From Candidatus Margulisiibacteriota bacterium (GTDB lineage: Bacteria > Margulisbacteria > Termititenacia > Termititenacales > Termititenacaceae), in NCBI GenBank assembly GCA_031267055.1, contig JAIRZV010000037.1, positions 1 through 14,333 on the forward strand: a stretch of 14,333 nt of DNA. Direction: 5' to 3'. Each line of letters begins with the position of its first letter. Position 1 is the stretch's first letter. The position numbers and the translations under genes were made by a program. The notes beneath the pieces were generated by a model, which was not told where the DNA came from, ran no database searches, and worked only from the letters and a program-made list of their open reading frames with translations. This document shows positions 1 to 6,547 of this stretch, one piece after another.

Positions 1-73
1 CCCCCCCCCCCCCCCCGCCCGCACCTCTCGCCCCCGCGCCGCGCGCGGGGCGCGCGCCCCCCCCCCCCCCCCC
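1..73. repeat. C-rich low-complexity block, probable artefact
   Basis: Nearly all C with some G: long C runs flank a CG-alternating core, and the sequence changes abruptly to AT-rich unique DNA at 74. No codon structure, tandem unit or dyad is evident. Such blocks arise when poly-G read tails are built into a contig end. I read it as an artefact, although a real C-rich tract cannot be excluded from sequence alone. Confidence 0.6.
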
Positions 74-347
74 GGTAAGCAATAATTATTCGCTGGAATA
101 TTAAATTCCGAAAATAAACTTTTGTATTTCTGACCAAATAAAAACATGTTCACTCCTAGTAATATTATACCCACAGATCAGCAAAACATACCTACAAGTA
201 TCTATCGTAAGCAATTTGCGCTTGTCCCATTTTTTTCGAGCTTGTTCAGCGAGCAAGTATGCCATTACTAATGACATATATAGGCCATTAGTAATGGCAT
301 ACTTTGTAGGCAACCCACACAAACATTAAGCCAATCGAGAATCTATT
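74..347. other. Non-coding stretch downstream of the oxidoreductase gene
   Basis: AT-rich DNA between the artefact-like edge and the stop codon of the oxidoreductase gene. The only open frame (101-322, minus) would need a TTG start, has no ribosome binding site and resembles no family I know. What stands out is the hairpin at 255-304 and, next to it, a shorter imperfect dyad at 241-257 (7-bp arms, one mismatch). No classical terminator is seen, since neither dyad is followed by a U-run in either direction. Confidence 0.5.
255..304. repeat. Perfect 19-bp inverted repeat (hairpin)
   Basis: The arms 255-273 and 286-304 are perfectly complementary over 19 bp and enclose a 12-nt loop. The left arm reads AAGTATGCCATTACTAATG. 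There is no U-run on either side, so it does not look like an intrinsic terminator. It could be the core of a short palindromic intergenic element, a remnant of a miniature transposable element, or an mRNA 3'-end stabiliser for the minus-strand gene ending at 348. Confidence 0.75.
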
Positions 348-1352
348 TTACTGCTGATATTTTACCGGCTCGCCGTTGTGCTCCAGCGACTGCTGGGCAG
401 CCAGCAGGGTTTTTAGGATGCGCAGGCTGTTGGCGCCGCCACTGCGGGGAATTGCGCCGGTCTCGCAGCATTGCAGAAAATGCAGACATTCCTCGCGCAA
501 AGGTTCGCTCTCAGGATATTCTAAAATTTCTGCGCCTTCATCTATATAAGCATAACGCTCATGTTCGAATTTCTTGGTTGGGTCATACGCGACGCGCTTT
601 TTGATAAATTTCACTTTGCCGTCCGCGGCCAGCTCGTCCATGATCAGCATACCCCTCGTGCCGACGGCAATAGCTTTGCGGTCTTTATGCGGATCAAGCC
701 AGCTATTGTGAATATGGGCTATTTTGCCGGAAGCAAATTTGACCGCCGTAAACACAACCTCGGCGGTTTTCTGCGGATAAAATTGCGCCGCCTGCGCGGA
801 GATGACCGCCGGATGCTCGTCCAGCAAATAATACACCACCGAAATATCGTGCGTGCCGAGATCCCACAACACATTGCTCTCAAAACGGATCGCGCCCAAT
901 CCTGTGCGCCGGCAGTACACCTGCTGCACTTCGCCAATGAGACCGTCCTGCACAGCCTGCCTCATGCGATTGACCGCGCCGTGATAGAGCAACAAATGAC
1001 CTTCCATTAAAACCTTGTTTTTTGCCGCGGCCAAATCGATCAAGTCCTGCAGATCATGCTGCTGGAGAACTATCGGTTTTTCTATATAAACATGTTTGCC
1101 GGCCTCCAAAACTTTTCTGCCCAGCGCAAAATGCGTTGAGGCCGGCGTGGCAATGACTACCGCGCCGATGTCAGGATTATTCAAAACATCATCTATGTTT
1201 TTGGTAATTTTTAAATCTGGATATTGTTGCAAAGCGGAATCAATATTATTTTGATCCAGATCGCAGGCCAGCTTCAACGAACCGAGCTGATAATGATTAC
1301 GCAAGAGATTTTTGCCCCAGCGTCCAATGCCAATCTGCGCTACGTTAACCAT
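348..1352 (-). CDS. Gfo/Idh/MocA family NAD(P)-dependent sugar oxidoreductase
   Basis: Predicted cytosolic dehydrogenase of 334 residues, a normal length for the family. The N-terminal Rossmann fold shows G8-x-G10-x-x-G13. The family EKP motif, whose lysine is catalytic, is at about residues 91-93, and the substrate-side motif WDLGTHD is at about 163-169. Family members oxidise or reduce hydroxyls of sugars, inositols or nucleotide sugars. The WDLGTHD signature and the neighbouring glycosyltransferase favour a nucleotide-sugar substrate (UDP-HexNAc 3-dehydrogenase type), but that is inference. I chose the ATG at 1352 because translation from it begins directly at the Rossmann beta strand; the upstream in-frame TTG at 1382 would add ten residues unlike the family. 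No Shine-Dalgarno is present; a TATACT box nine bases upstream suggests a leaderless transcript. It is the last gene of a minus-strand series and is 94 bases from the glycosyltransferase stop. Confidence 0.88.
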   Translation of the reverse strand: MVNVAQIGIGRWGKNLLRNHYQLGSLKLACDLDQNNIDSALQQYPDLKITKNIDDVLNNPDIGAVVIATPASTHFALGRKVLEAGKHVYIEKPIVLQQHDLQDLIDLAAAKNKVLMEGHLLLYHGAVNRMRQAVQDGLIGEVQQVYCRRTGLGAIRFESNVLWDLGTHDISVVYYLLDEHPAVISAQAAQFYPQKTAEVVFTAVKFASGKIAHIHNSWLDPHKDRKAIAVGTRGMLIMDELAADGKVKFIKKRVAYDPTKKFEHERYAYIDEGAEILEYPESEPLREECLHFLQCCETGAIPRSGGANSLRILKTLLAAQQSLEHNGEPVKYQQ

Positions 1353-1361
1353 TATGCCATA

Positions 1362-1390
1362 AGTATAATGCAGAAAACCCAAAAGACCAA
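1362..1390 (-). promoter_or_regulatory. Candidate promoter of the oxidoreductase gene
   Basis: Read on the minus strand, TTGGTC (1390-1385) and TATACT (1367-1362) are 17 bases apart. The -10 box ends nine bases before the ATG at 1352, which would leave only two or three untranslated bases. The -35 match is weak (3 of 6); the -10 match is good. Confidence 0.4.
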
Positions 1391-1446
1391 ATCGCTACAG
1401 ATCTTTGCCCTGGAACTATTTATTAAATTTCTATGATTTTTTCCGT

Positions 1447-2388
1447 TTAAATAGTAGTATTAATTTTTGGTAAAATCTGCGGATAATATTTCAGAATGTT
1501 TTTCAACTGCGCATAGGATCTAGAAGTTGTATTAGTATGCCACAATCCTGTTTCCTGCGTGTTTGGAACATATAATTCACCAAGATGATAATAATCATAA
1601 CCCAACGAAGCTATTTTTGTTCCTTTTAAAACTGCCATTGCCCAAAACCACAGATCATCATGTGTCGGGCATAGTTTTAGGAACAAATCTTCACGACAAA
1701 CATCTTTGTGCAGTACACGCGGTGGATAAAGCACTCCACTAACGCCAAAAACTCCATTATTATAGGATGGTAGTCTGTTATCGTCGCTGGCTTCCTTCCA
1801 CTGATGATCACAAGACAAGAGATTTCCATTTTTAGCGCAGGATATTCTTGGCGCAACGCTAGTCCAAATTATATCTGGAAACACTAGATGAGCTTGATAC
1901 AATCTCTCCAGCATATCTTCGGGATAAAATATATCATCATCGACCGTTACAATTATATCGTCTGGGTATTTCTGCAAGGCTGGAATGAGCTTGGTAAAAG
2001 ATTTTATATCGCGGGTCCACTCAATGGACAACCCTTTTTTCTTCAGTTTTAATAATTTTTTGGGAAGCTGGTTTTCCCCTCGCGGATAATCCTCTGGCTT
2101 CAGCCAGAGGATTATCCGCGAGGGTTTCAAATTTTGATTCAATAAAGTTTTAATAGTGTGGTGAACATATGGTACTCTTGCCGGATAAGAGGTTAAAGAA
2201 ATTATCAGGTTTTTTACTGTTTTCCTGTTCAGTCGGTATGTTCCCCGATACAAAGAACTACTTAACCATTTTTTAGTAGACACCAACAGCAACTTTATTG
2301 TTTTTTTATTCAGCCAAAAAAATAGATTTTTCGAAACTTCTTCTTTTATTACATGTAATAAATCTTTGCCTGAATACTTTTCAGGCAT
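1447..2388 (-). CDS. Family-2-like glycosyltransferase
   Basis: A 313-residue soluble glycosyltransferase, probably adding a sugar to a surface polysaccharide or glycan at the cytosolic face. The core starts near residue 61 with a beta strand plus ISLTSYPAR, continues with IILWL followed by EDYP (about 92-102), and has a nucleotide-sugar/metal-binding VDDDIFYPED at about 149-158. This is typical of the small glycosyltransferases of capsule and LPS clusters. The first 55 residues are basic and hydrophobic without a clear membrane span. The start is the ATG at 2388, 37 bases after the transketolase stop, so co-transcription is likely. There is no Shine-Dalgarno; instead the start codon lies at the foot of a small hairpin. 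The gene is clearly more AT-rich than the transketolase upstream and uvrC, suggesting separate acquisition. It contains a perfect 48-bp hairpin that encodes part of the conserved core. Donor and acceptor cannot be told from sequence. Confidence 0.82.
   Translation of the reverse strand: MPEKYSGKDLLHVIKEEVSKNLFFWLNKKTIKLLLVSTKKWLSSSLYRGTYRLNRKTVKNLIISLTSYPARVPYVHHTIKTLLNQNLKPSRIILWLKPEDYPRGENQLPKKLLKLKKKGLSIEWTRDIKSFTKLIPALQKYPDDIIVTVDDDIFYPEDMLERLYQAHLVFPDIIWTSVAPRISCAKNGNLLSCDHQWKEASDDNRLPSYNNGVFGVSGVLYPPRVLHKDVCREDLFLKLCPTHDDLWFWAMAVLKGTKIASLGYDYYHLGELYVPNTQETGLWHTNTTSRSYAQLKNILKYYPQILPKINTTI
2077..2124. repeat. Perfect inverted repeat with 23-bp arms inside a coding sequence
   Basis: The arms 2077-2099 and 2102-2124 are exactly complementary, with a two-base centre (2100-2101). 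On the coding (minus) strand the dyad covers 16 codons, about residues 89-104 of the glycosyltransferase, and encodes PSRIILWL on one arm and KPEDYPRG on the other. Both parts fit the conserved family core, so this is not an obvious insertion. Confidence 0.95.
2345..2387. repeat. Two palindromes at the 5' end of the glycosyltransferase gene
   Basis: TTTATTACATGTAATAAA at 2345-2362 is a perfect 18-bp palindrome within about codons 9-15. Next to it, TGCCTGAA (2367-2374) and TTCAGGCA (2380-2387) form an 8-bp stem with a 5-base loop; in the mRNA the stem begins with the UG of the AUG start codon. The second could limit ribosome access; the first could be a protein-binding site or simply AT-rich chance. 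Confidence 0.7.
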
Positions 2389-2425
2389 ACGAAGAACAGG
2401 TGCGGGGGTAACTGTTTAGTATTCA

Positions 2426-3241
2426 TTACGCCAATTCGGCCAAGGCTTTGACCGCTTCTTCTTTGGTCGGCGCGACGCCGTGATAGTTGACTTTGTTTTC
2501 CATGAAAGACACGCCTTTGCCTTTGACAGTGTTAGCCAGAATATACACCGGCTTGCCCTTAATCGTGTCCGCCCGATCCAGCGCAGCCAGTATTTGGGGC
2601 AGGTCGTGGCCGTCGATTTCCAGCACTTCGAAACCGAACGCGCGCCATTTGTCGGCCAGCGGCTCGACAGCCATAACCTGCTCCGTGTCGCCGTCGATTT
2701 GCAGATGATTGCGGTCGGTGATCACGGTCAGATTGTCCAATTTGTAATGCGCCGCCGCCATAGCCGCTTCCCAGACCTGGCCTTCCTGACATTCGCCATC
2801 GCCGGTGAGGCAGTATATCCGGCTGTTCAGTTTGTCCATTTTCGCGGCCAGAGCCATGCCGACCGCCACGGAAATGCCTTGCCCTAGCGAACCGGTGGAA
2901 ATTTCCACGCCGGCGACTTTGCGCATGTCGGGATGCCCTTGCAACGGCGAGCCGATTTTGCGCAGGGTGAGTTTGGTGTTTTCGTCAAGGTAACCGGACA
3001 ACATCAACGCCGCGTAAAGCGCCGGTGCCGCGTGACCTTTGGACAGGACAAATCTGTCACGCTCTTTCCATTGCGGATCGCGGGGATTGTGGCGCATTTT
3101 GGCAAAATACAACGCGGTGATAATATCTGTCGCCGAGAGCGAACCACCCGGATGCCCCGAACCGGCCTCGGCCAGCATTTCAATAATCAAACGGCGGATT
3201 TTTTTGGCGATCTCGGCAAGCTCTTTAACGTCATTGACCAT
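2426..3241 (-). CDS. Transketolase, N-terminal (thiamine diphosphate-binding) subunit
   Basis: A 271-residue half of transketolase, the cytosolic enzyme that moves two-carbon ketol units between sugar phosphates in the pentose phosphate pathway. GSGHPGGSLSATD near residue 28, the SKGHAAPALYAAL segment near 68, and the thiamine diphosphate/Mg motif GDGECQEG (about 147) followed some 30 residues later by the conserved Asn in DRN (about 178) identify the N-terminal subunit. Split transketolases normally need a separate C-terminal subunit encoded immediately downstream; here the next gene is a glycosyltransferase and no C-terminal half is in the window. I chose the ATG at 3241, where homology begins, over the TTG at 3262. 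There is no Shine-Dalgarno; TATACT ends nine bases before the ATG. A role in making an unusual sugar for the neighbouring glycan genes is possible but unproven. Confidence 0.92.
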   Translation of the reverse strand: MVNDVKELAEIAKKIRRLIIEMLAEAGSGHPGGSLSATDIITALYFAKMRHNPRDPQWKERDRFVLSKGHAAPALYAALMLSGYLDENTKLTLRKIGSPLQGHPDMRKVAGVEISTGSLGQGISVAVGMALAAKMDKLNSRIYCLTGDGECQEGQVWEAAMAAAHYKLDNLTVITDRNHLQIDGDTEQVMAVEPLADKWRAFGFEVLEIDGHDLPQILAALDRADTIKGKPVYILANTVKGKGVSFMENKVNYHGVAPTKEEAVKALAELA

Positions 3242-3385
3242 AGAGCATATAGTATAAGGCAAGCAGGGAGTTTTGTATATTTAGGAAAATAGTCAACGCT
3301 TTACACCAGCGTTAAACCGTTTTTGATTTTCGTTAAAATGTATAAAAATCATTAATTTGGGCATATATATCTAGAGGAACTACTT
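3242..3385. promoter_or_regulatory. Divergent intergenic region with dyad and repeated CGTTAAA
   Basis: This region separates the minus-strand transketolase from the plus-strand membrane glycosyltransferase. A TATACT box (3256-3251, minus) lies nine bases before the transketolase ATG, without a clear -35. AACGCT (3295-3300) and AGCGTT (3308-3313) form a dyad with a 7-base gap. CGTTAAA occurs at 3310-3316 and 3331-3337, 21 bases or two helical turns apart, the second overlapping a possible plus-strand -10 TAAAAT (3334-3339). AGAGG at 3373-3377 is a good ribosome binding site eight bases before the ATG at 3386. The dyad and repeats could be operators. Confidence 0.4.
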
Positions 3386-5177
3386 ATGCATTTTAATTTT
3401 ATTAGCTACCCCCCCCCCCCCCGCAAACACATTTGCCGTACCTGAAACTGATAGCGTTAAAAAATCTTACCAGTACACTACACTAGACTTAAAACCCAGA
3501 CTTGAAATAAATCCTATTCAAGAAACCATTAACACTTATGGCAACAAAAATGTTTTTTCTAAAATTAAGCATACTTTTTTAGGGACATCTGGCAAAAAGG
3601 TCTGGACAGCTACATTGCTATCTAAGTTAATTGTAGACATCGGCGCATCTCTGACCATGCTTCCCAGTCTAAACAACATGTTAACTCAAAACGAGTTTGG
3701 CCTATTTACAATTGGCTCCATGTTATATGGAGTTATCATATTAAATTATTCAACCTGGGCTACACGAATGTTTATAGATATGCTGACCGGCATATCTTAT
3801 TTACAAAAACCAGAAGCAGTAAAACCGCGTTTGGCAGAAAACTTCTTGCCACATATCACCGTACAAATACCCTGCCGCAACGAGCCATTTGAATTAATTA
3901 CCAGCAGGTCTATTCAAAGCGCCCTCAATCTTGATTACCCGCAAGACAAACTGACTATTATGGTAGTAGACAACAGCGAGCCAGGAAAATATGAACAATT
4001 GGCGCAGTATTGCCAAGAACATAATATATTGTTTGTTCATCGTGAAGGCAAAGACGGCGGCAAAGCCAGAAACCTAAACATCGGACTTGGCCTCAAGCCA
4101 ATGGATGATGGTCAATATTATATTCCGCAAAGCGATTTATATTTTCTGACAGACGCGGACATTGAATTCCCGGCCAGCATTTTACAAGACAGCCTCCCGG
4201 AGTTTCAGCAAAATTTACGTTTGCCTTTTATTATTTTTGAGTCTGATGATTATGCCAATGAAAACTTTTTTAATTCCTCTCTGGCCGCGGTGAATATGGT
4301 CAACAATCAAGGCAACGTTCGAATAGAGCAGTACGGTTTTACCACTTCCGGTGGTTATGGTTTATTTTACAACCGTCATGCCTGGAATACGGTAGGCGGC
4401 TGGAAAGAAAAATTTGTCGGCGAGGACTGGGCCACCGGCGTGGCCATCCGCACAGCATCAGAATACTTTGACAAAGGCAAACGATTAGAATACGTCAAAG
4501 TTATCGACCGCACGCCAGAAAACCTGGAGCGCTTAAAAATACAACAAGAACGCTGGGCTAAAGGCGGAATAGAAACTCTATCAAAGTTAATCCCAGCACT
4601 TATAAAAGCCAAACATGTCCCCTGGAACGAGAAAATTGACATCGTCTGGCGTTTTTCTTTCTATGCAACAATGGCTTATTCAAGTGTAATGCTTCCCGCC
4701 GTCACTGTAGTTATCGCCACTTTGCTGCCAGTAAATAATATTTCTCTACTAACACCGCTAATAGAAAGCTGGCGAGTTTTTATTATCCCGTTAGTTATCG
4801 CTATCGCTTTTCGCACAATTTTCTGGGCTACCCGCCAAAACTGGAAACTGGCTATTAAAAACATTACCCGTGTAATACCTGCCACAATAGCCTACAGCGG
4901 TATTGGCCTGGCTGTAATGAGGGGAATTATTCACGGGCTTTATGATAAGAAAAAAATTTTTAATATTACACCCAAAGGACAAAATCTTAATGAAAATGAA
5001 TTACTGCGCATAATTCAAAAAAACTGGAAAGAACTTCTCTTTGGCACCACTCTGCTGGGCACAAGTTTGTTTCTACCAATACAATTATTTTTTGTCGGCA
5101 TTGCCGGTATTTGTTATTTAGTCTCACCATTTATGTCTTTGCTCAAAACTAAAGAGAAAAAAACTCCAGAAAACTGA
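3386..5177 (+). CDS. Membrane-bound processive glycosyltransferase (GT2, BcsA-like layout), frame interrupted by a C14 tract
   Basis: Probable inner-membrane enzyme polymerising a surface polysaccharide from a nucleotide sugar. The ATG at 3386 has a well-placed AGAGG site, but after eight codons a 14-C run shifts the frame to a stop at 3443; the downstream frame is open to 5177. With 13 (or 16) C the two join; C13 gives 596 residues. In that numbering there is a membrane stretch near 105-130, the GT2 start VQIPCRNEP near 160, an Asp in VVDN (about 195), DAD (about 256-258), ED (about 346-347) and QQERW (about 386-390): the D, DxD, (E)D, Q-x-x-R-W set of processive GT2 enzymes. Four or more hydrophobic spans follow, as in cellulose- and beta-glucan-synthase-like proteins. 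No PilZ domain or other synthase-operon gene is visible. As given the gene is off unless an internal start such as the TTG at 3615 is used. The product sugar is unknown. Confidence 0.85.
3409..3422 (+). repeat. Homopolymeric C14 tract near the start of a glycosyltransferase gene
   Basis: Fourteen consecutive C directly follow the eighth codon (Tyr) of the frame opened by the ATG at 3386. The tract length puts the start out of phase with the downstream open frame; loss of one C or gain of two restores it. Long C/G runs inside surface-glycan genes are classic slipped-strand switches, but the window edge also holds poly-C that looks artefactual, so tract length and even its reality need raw reads. 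Confidence 0.8.
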
Positions 5178-5200
5178 ATTCTCATTACTCCTCCACTGAT

Positions 5201-5273
5201 GTCACGCCGCGGCAGGATGAGCAGCTCGCTGTTGCACGGGACAAAAATTTATTCCTCGCGTTTGGCCAGCGCG
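5201..5273 (-). pseudogene. Decayed fragment of uvrC
   Basis: Aligns without gaps to 6647-6719 inside uvrC, with 65 of 73 bases identical by my count and in the same orientation. On the minus strand it reads ALAKREE, a stop codon, IFVP, several changed residues, then LPRRD, matching about residues 476-498 of the intact UvrC; the GAA codon after KREE has become TAA. No clear uvrC similarity continues on either side. TTCTCATT occurs at 5179-5186 and again at 5276-5283 and 5282-5289, so the fragment is bracketed by short direct repeats. It lies between the membrane glycosyltransferase and the ATPase. Confidence 0.85.
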
Positions 5274-5302
5274 TCTTCTCATTCTCATTGATCTTTAAAC
5301 CA

Positions 5303-6424
5303 CTACAACAAAAACTCTTCCATATTTTCCGGTGTGATCAGGTGAAATTTGCTGTGCGGATAATTGGCCAAAAATTGTCTCGGCTTTTTATATCTAGCCT
5401 TGGGGTTCCATTTAAATTCAAAGGCCTCTATTTGCCCATCGCCTTCTTCAATGTAATCAATTTCTTTTTGCTCAATAGTCCGCCAAAACCAACTGTTGCG
5501 CCACAAACCGGCGTAGTCCAATTTCTTTTTGCGCTCGGACATCAAAAAATTTTCCCACAACGCACCAATATCGCGGCGGGTCTCGGCCAGCGAAAAATCC
5601 GCGATGACCGCGTTGCGCACGCCGTTATCATAAAAATAAATTTTCTTGCTGTTTTTTAATTCATTGCGCAGATTGCGGCTGAACGAACCGAGCCGGAATA
5701 TCACAAAACATTGTTCCAGTAAAACCAAGTATTTTTCCACGGTTTTTGTGTCCAGGCCACAAAGCTGTCCCAGCTCGGAATAAGACACTTGCGCGCCGAC
5801 TTGAAAAGCCAAAGCCTGCAGCAATTTGAGCAATTTCTCCGGTTTTTTGATCTGTTCCCACATCAAAATATCTTTGTACAGATAGCTGTCGGTCAGCAGC
5901 TTTAAGATTTCCTTTTCGCCGCCCGGATTGTTGACCACCTCCGGATAATAGCCATAGACCAGCCGCTGGGGCAGCAATCTTTTTTCCGCCAACAGGCCAT
6001 GATGCGCTGTCATTTCCGTAAAAGAGAGCGGATACATTTTGTATTCCCATTTACGTCCGGTCAGCGGTTCATTCACCTGATTGGCCAGATCAAAAGACGA
6101 ACTGCCCGTGGCAACTAACTGCACGCCGCGCAATTGATCCGCAATAAGTTTTAATTTTACGCCGATGTCCTTGATGCGTTGCGCTTCATCCAGCACGACA
6201 TATCTATTTTTGCCAAAAATATGTCTGAGCCGTACGGCAGAAATATTCTCAAAAATAGCCTGCACATCAGGCTCGTCACCGCTTAGCCAAAGCGTATTGG
6301 GCTTTTTTTGGAAAATATCCTTTGTCAAAGTAGTTTTCCCAACCTGCCTGGCGCCAAATAATATAATTATTTTTCCTTTATTTAGGCGGTTTTTTATAGA
6401 TTTCTCTACGGTTCTTTTTATCAT
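5303..6424 (-). CDS. AAA ATPase with C-terminal DUF4143 domain
   Basis: A 373-residue member of the AAA_14/DUF4143 family, common but poorly characterised and often scattered as solitary accessory genes. Walker A GARQVGKTT is at about residues 24-32, Walker B YVVLDE at 75-80, and a sensor-like ATGSSSF at 105-111. The middle part has a winged-helix-like segment (SYSELGQLCGLDTKTVEKYL). The end carries LWENFLMSE and EIDYI followed by EAFEFKW, the PD-(D/E)xK nuclease-like signature of DUF4143. I prefer the ATG at 6424 (MIKRT), since TATAAT ends seven bases upstream with TTGCAA 17 bases further, implying a leaderless mRNA; the ATG at 6433 overlaps that -10 box and a GTG at 6496 lies within operator-like repeats. 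The cellular role is unknown; nucleic-acid or mobile-element functions have been suggested for the family. It lies between uvrC and a broken uvrC copy, so may have arrived with a rearrangement. Confidence 0.85.
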   Translation of the reverse strand: MIKRTVEKSIKNRLNKGKIIILFGARQVGKTTLTKDIFQKKPNTLWLSGDEPDVQAIFENISAVRLRHIFGKNRYVVLDEAQRIKDIGVKLKLIADQLRGVQLVATGSSSFDLANQVNEPLTGRKWEYKMYPLSFTEMTAHHGLLAEKRLLPQRLVYGYYPEVVNNPGGEKEILKLLTDSYLYKDILMWEQIKKPEKLLKLLQALAFQVGAQVSYSELGQLCGLDTKTVEKYLVLLEQCFVIFRLGSFSRNLRNELKNSKKIYFYDNGVRNAVIADFSLAETRRDIGALWENFLMSERKKKLDYAGLWRNSWFWRTIEQKEIDYIEEGDGQIEAFEFKWNPKARYKKPRQFLANYPHSKFHLITPENMEEFLL

Positions 6425-6431
6425 ATTTAAC

Positions 6432-6460
6432 ATTATAATTCCATTTTCATGGATTTGCAA
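6432..6460 (-). promoter_or_regulatory. Promoter of the ATPase gene with operator-like dyad in the spacer
   Basis: TTGCAA (6460-6455), a 17-base spacer and TATAAT (6437-6432) form a good sigma-70-type promoter ending seven bases before the ATG at 6424. The spacer (6438-6454) contains CCAT-TTTC-ATGG, a dyad sharing the TGGA/TCCA half-sites of the repeats further upstream, which is where a repressor would block polymerase. Confidence 0.6.
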
Positions 6461-6480
6461 TAAGTGAAATATCAATATTT

Positions 6481-6528
6481 GTGGAATGTAATCCACGAAA
6501 ATCTATATTTTCATGGAATATAATCCAC
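6481..6528. promoter_or_regulatory. Pair of palindromic operator-like repeats upstream of the ATPase gene
   Basis: GTGGAATGTAATCCAC (6481-6496) and ATGGAATATAATCCAC (6513-6528) are two copies of the same 16-bp dyad, starting exactly 32 bases or three helical turns apart. The facing inner halves also form an 11-bp inverted repeat with one mismatch. They lie just beyond the ATPase promoter and 20 bases after the uvrC stop. Likely a binding array for a regulator, possibly the winged-helix part of the ATPase itself. Confidence 0.6.
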
Positions 6529-6547
6529 AAAAATAGAAATTCGACAG

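Noticed and set aside
255..304. Hairpin as intrinsic terminator of the oxidoreductase gene
   Set aside because: No U-run follows the stem on the minus strand, nor on the plus strand.
101..322. 73-residue minus-strand open frame
   Set aside because: It needs a TTG start, has no ribosome binding site, matches no known family and runs through the 19-bp hairpin.
3375..3615. Upstream reading of the membrane glycosyltransferase in its downstream frame, which looks signal-peptide-like (LCILILLAT)
   Set aside because: That frame has a TAG at 3372 and no ATG, GTG or TTG before the C tract, so it cannot start there without another change.
6480..6547. Frameshift explaining the short UvrC
   Set aside because: The sequence after the stop was read in the other frames and shows no helix-hairpin-helix residues, only the operator-like repeats.
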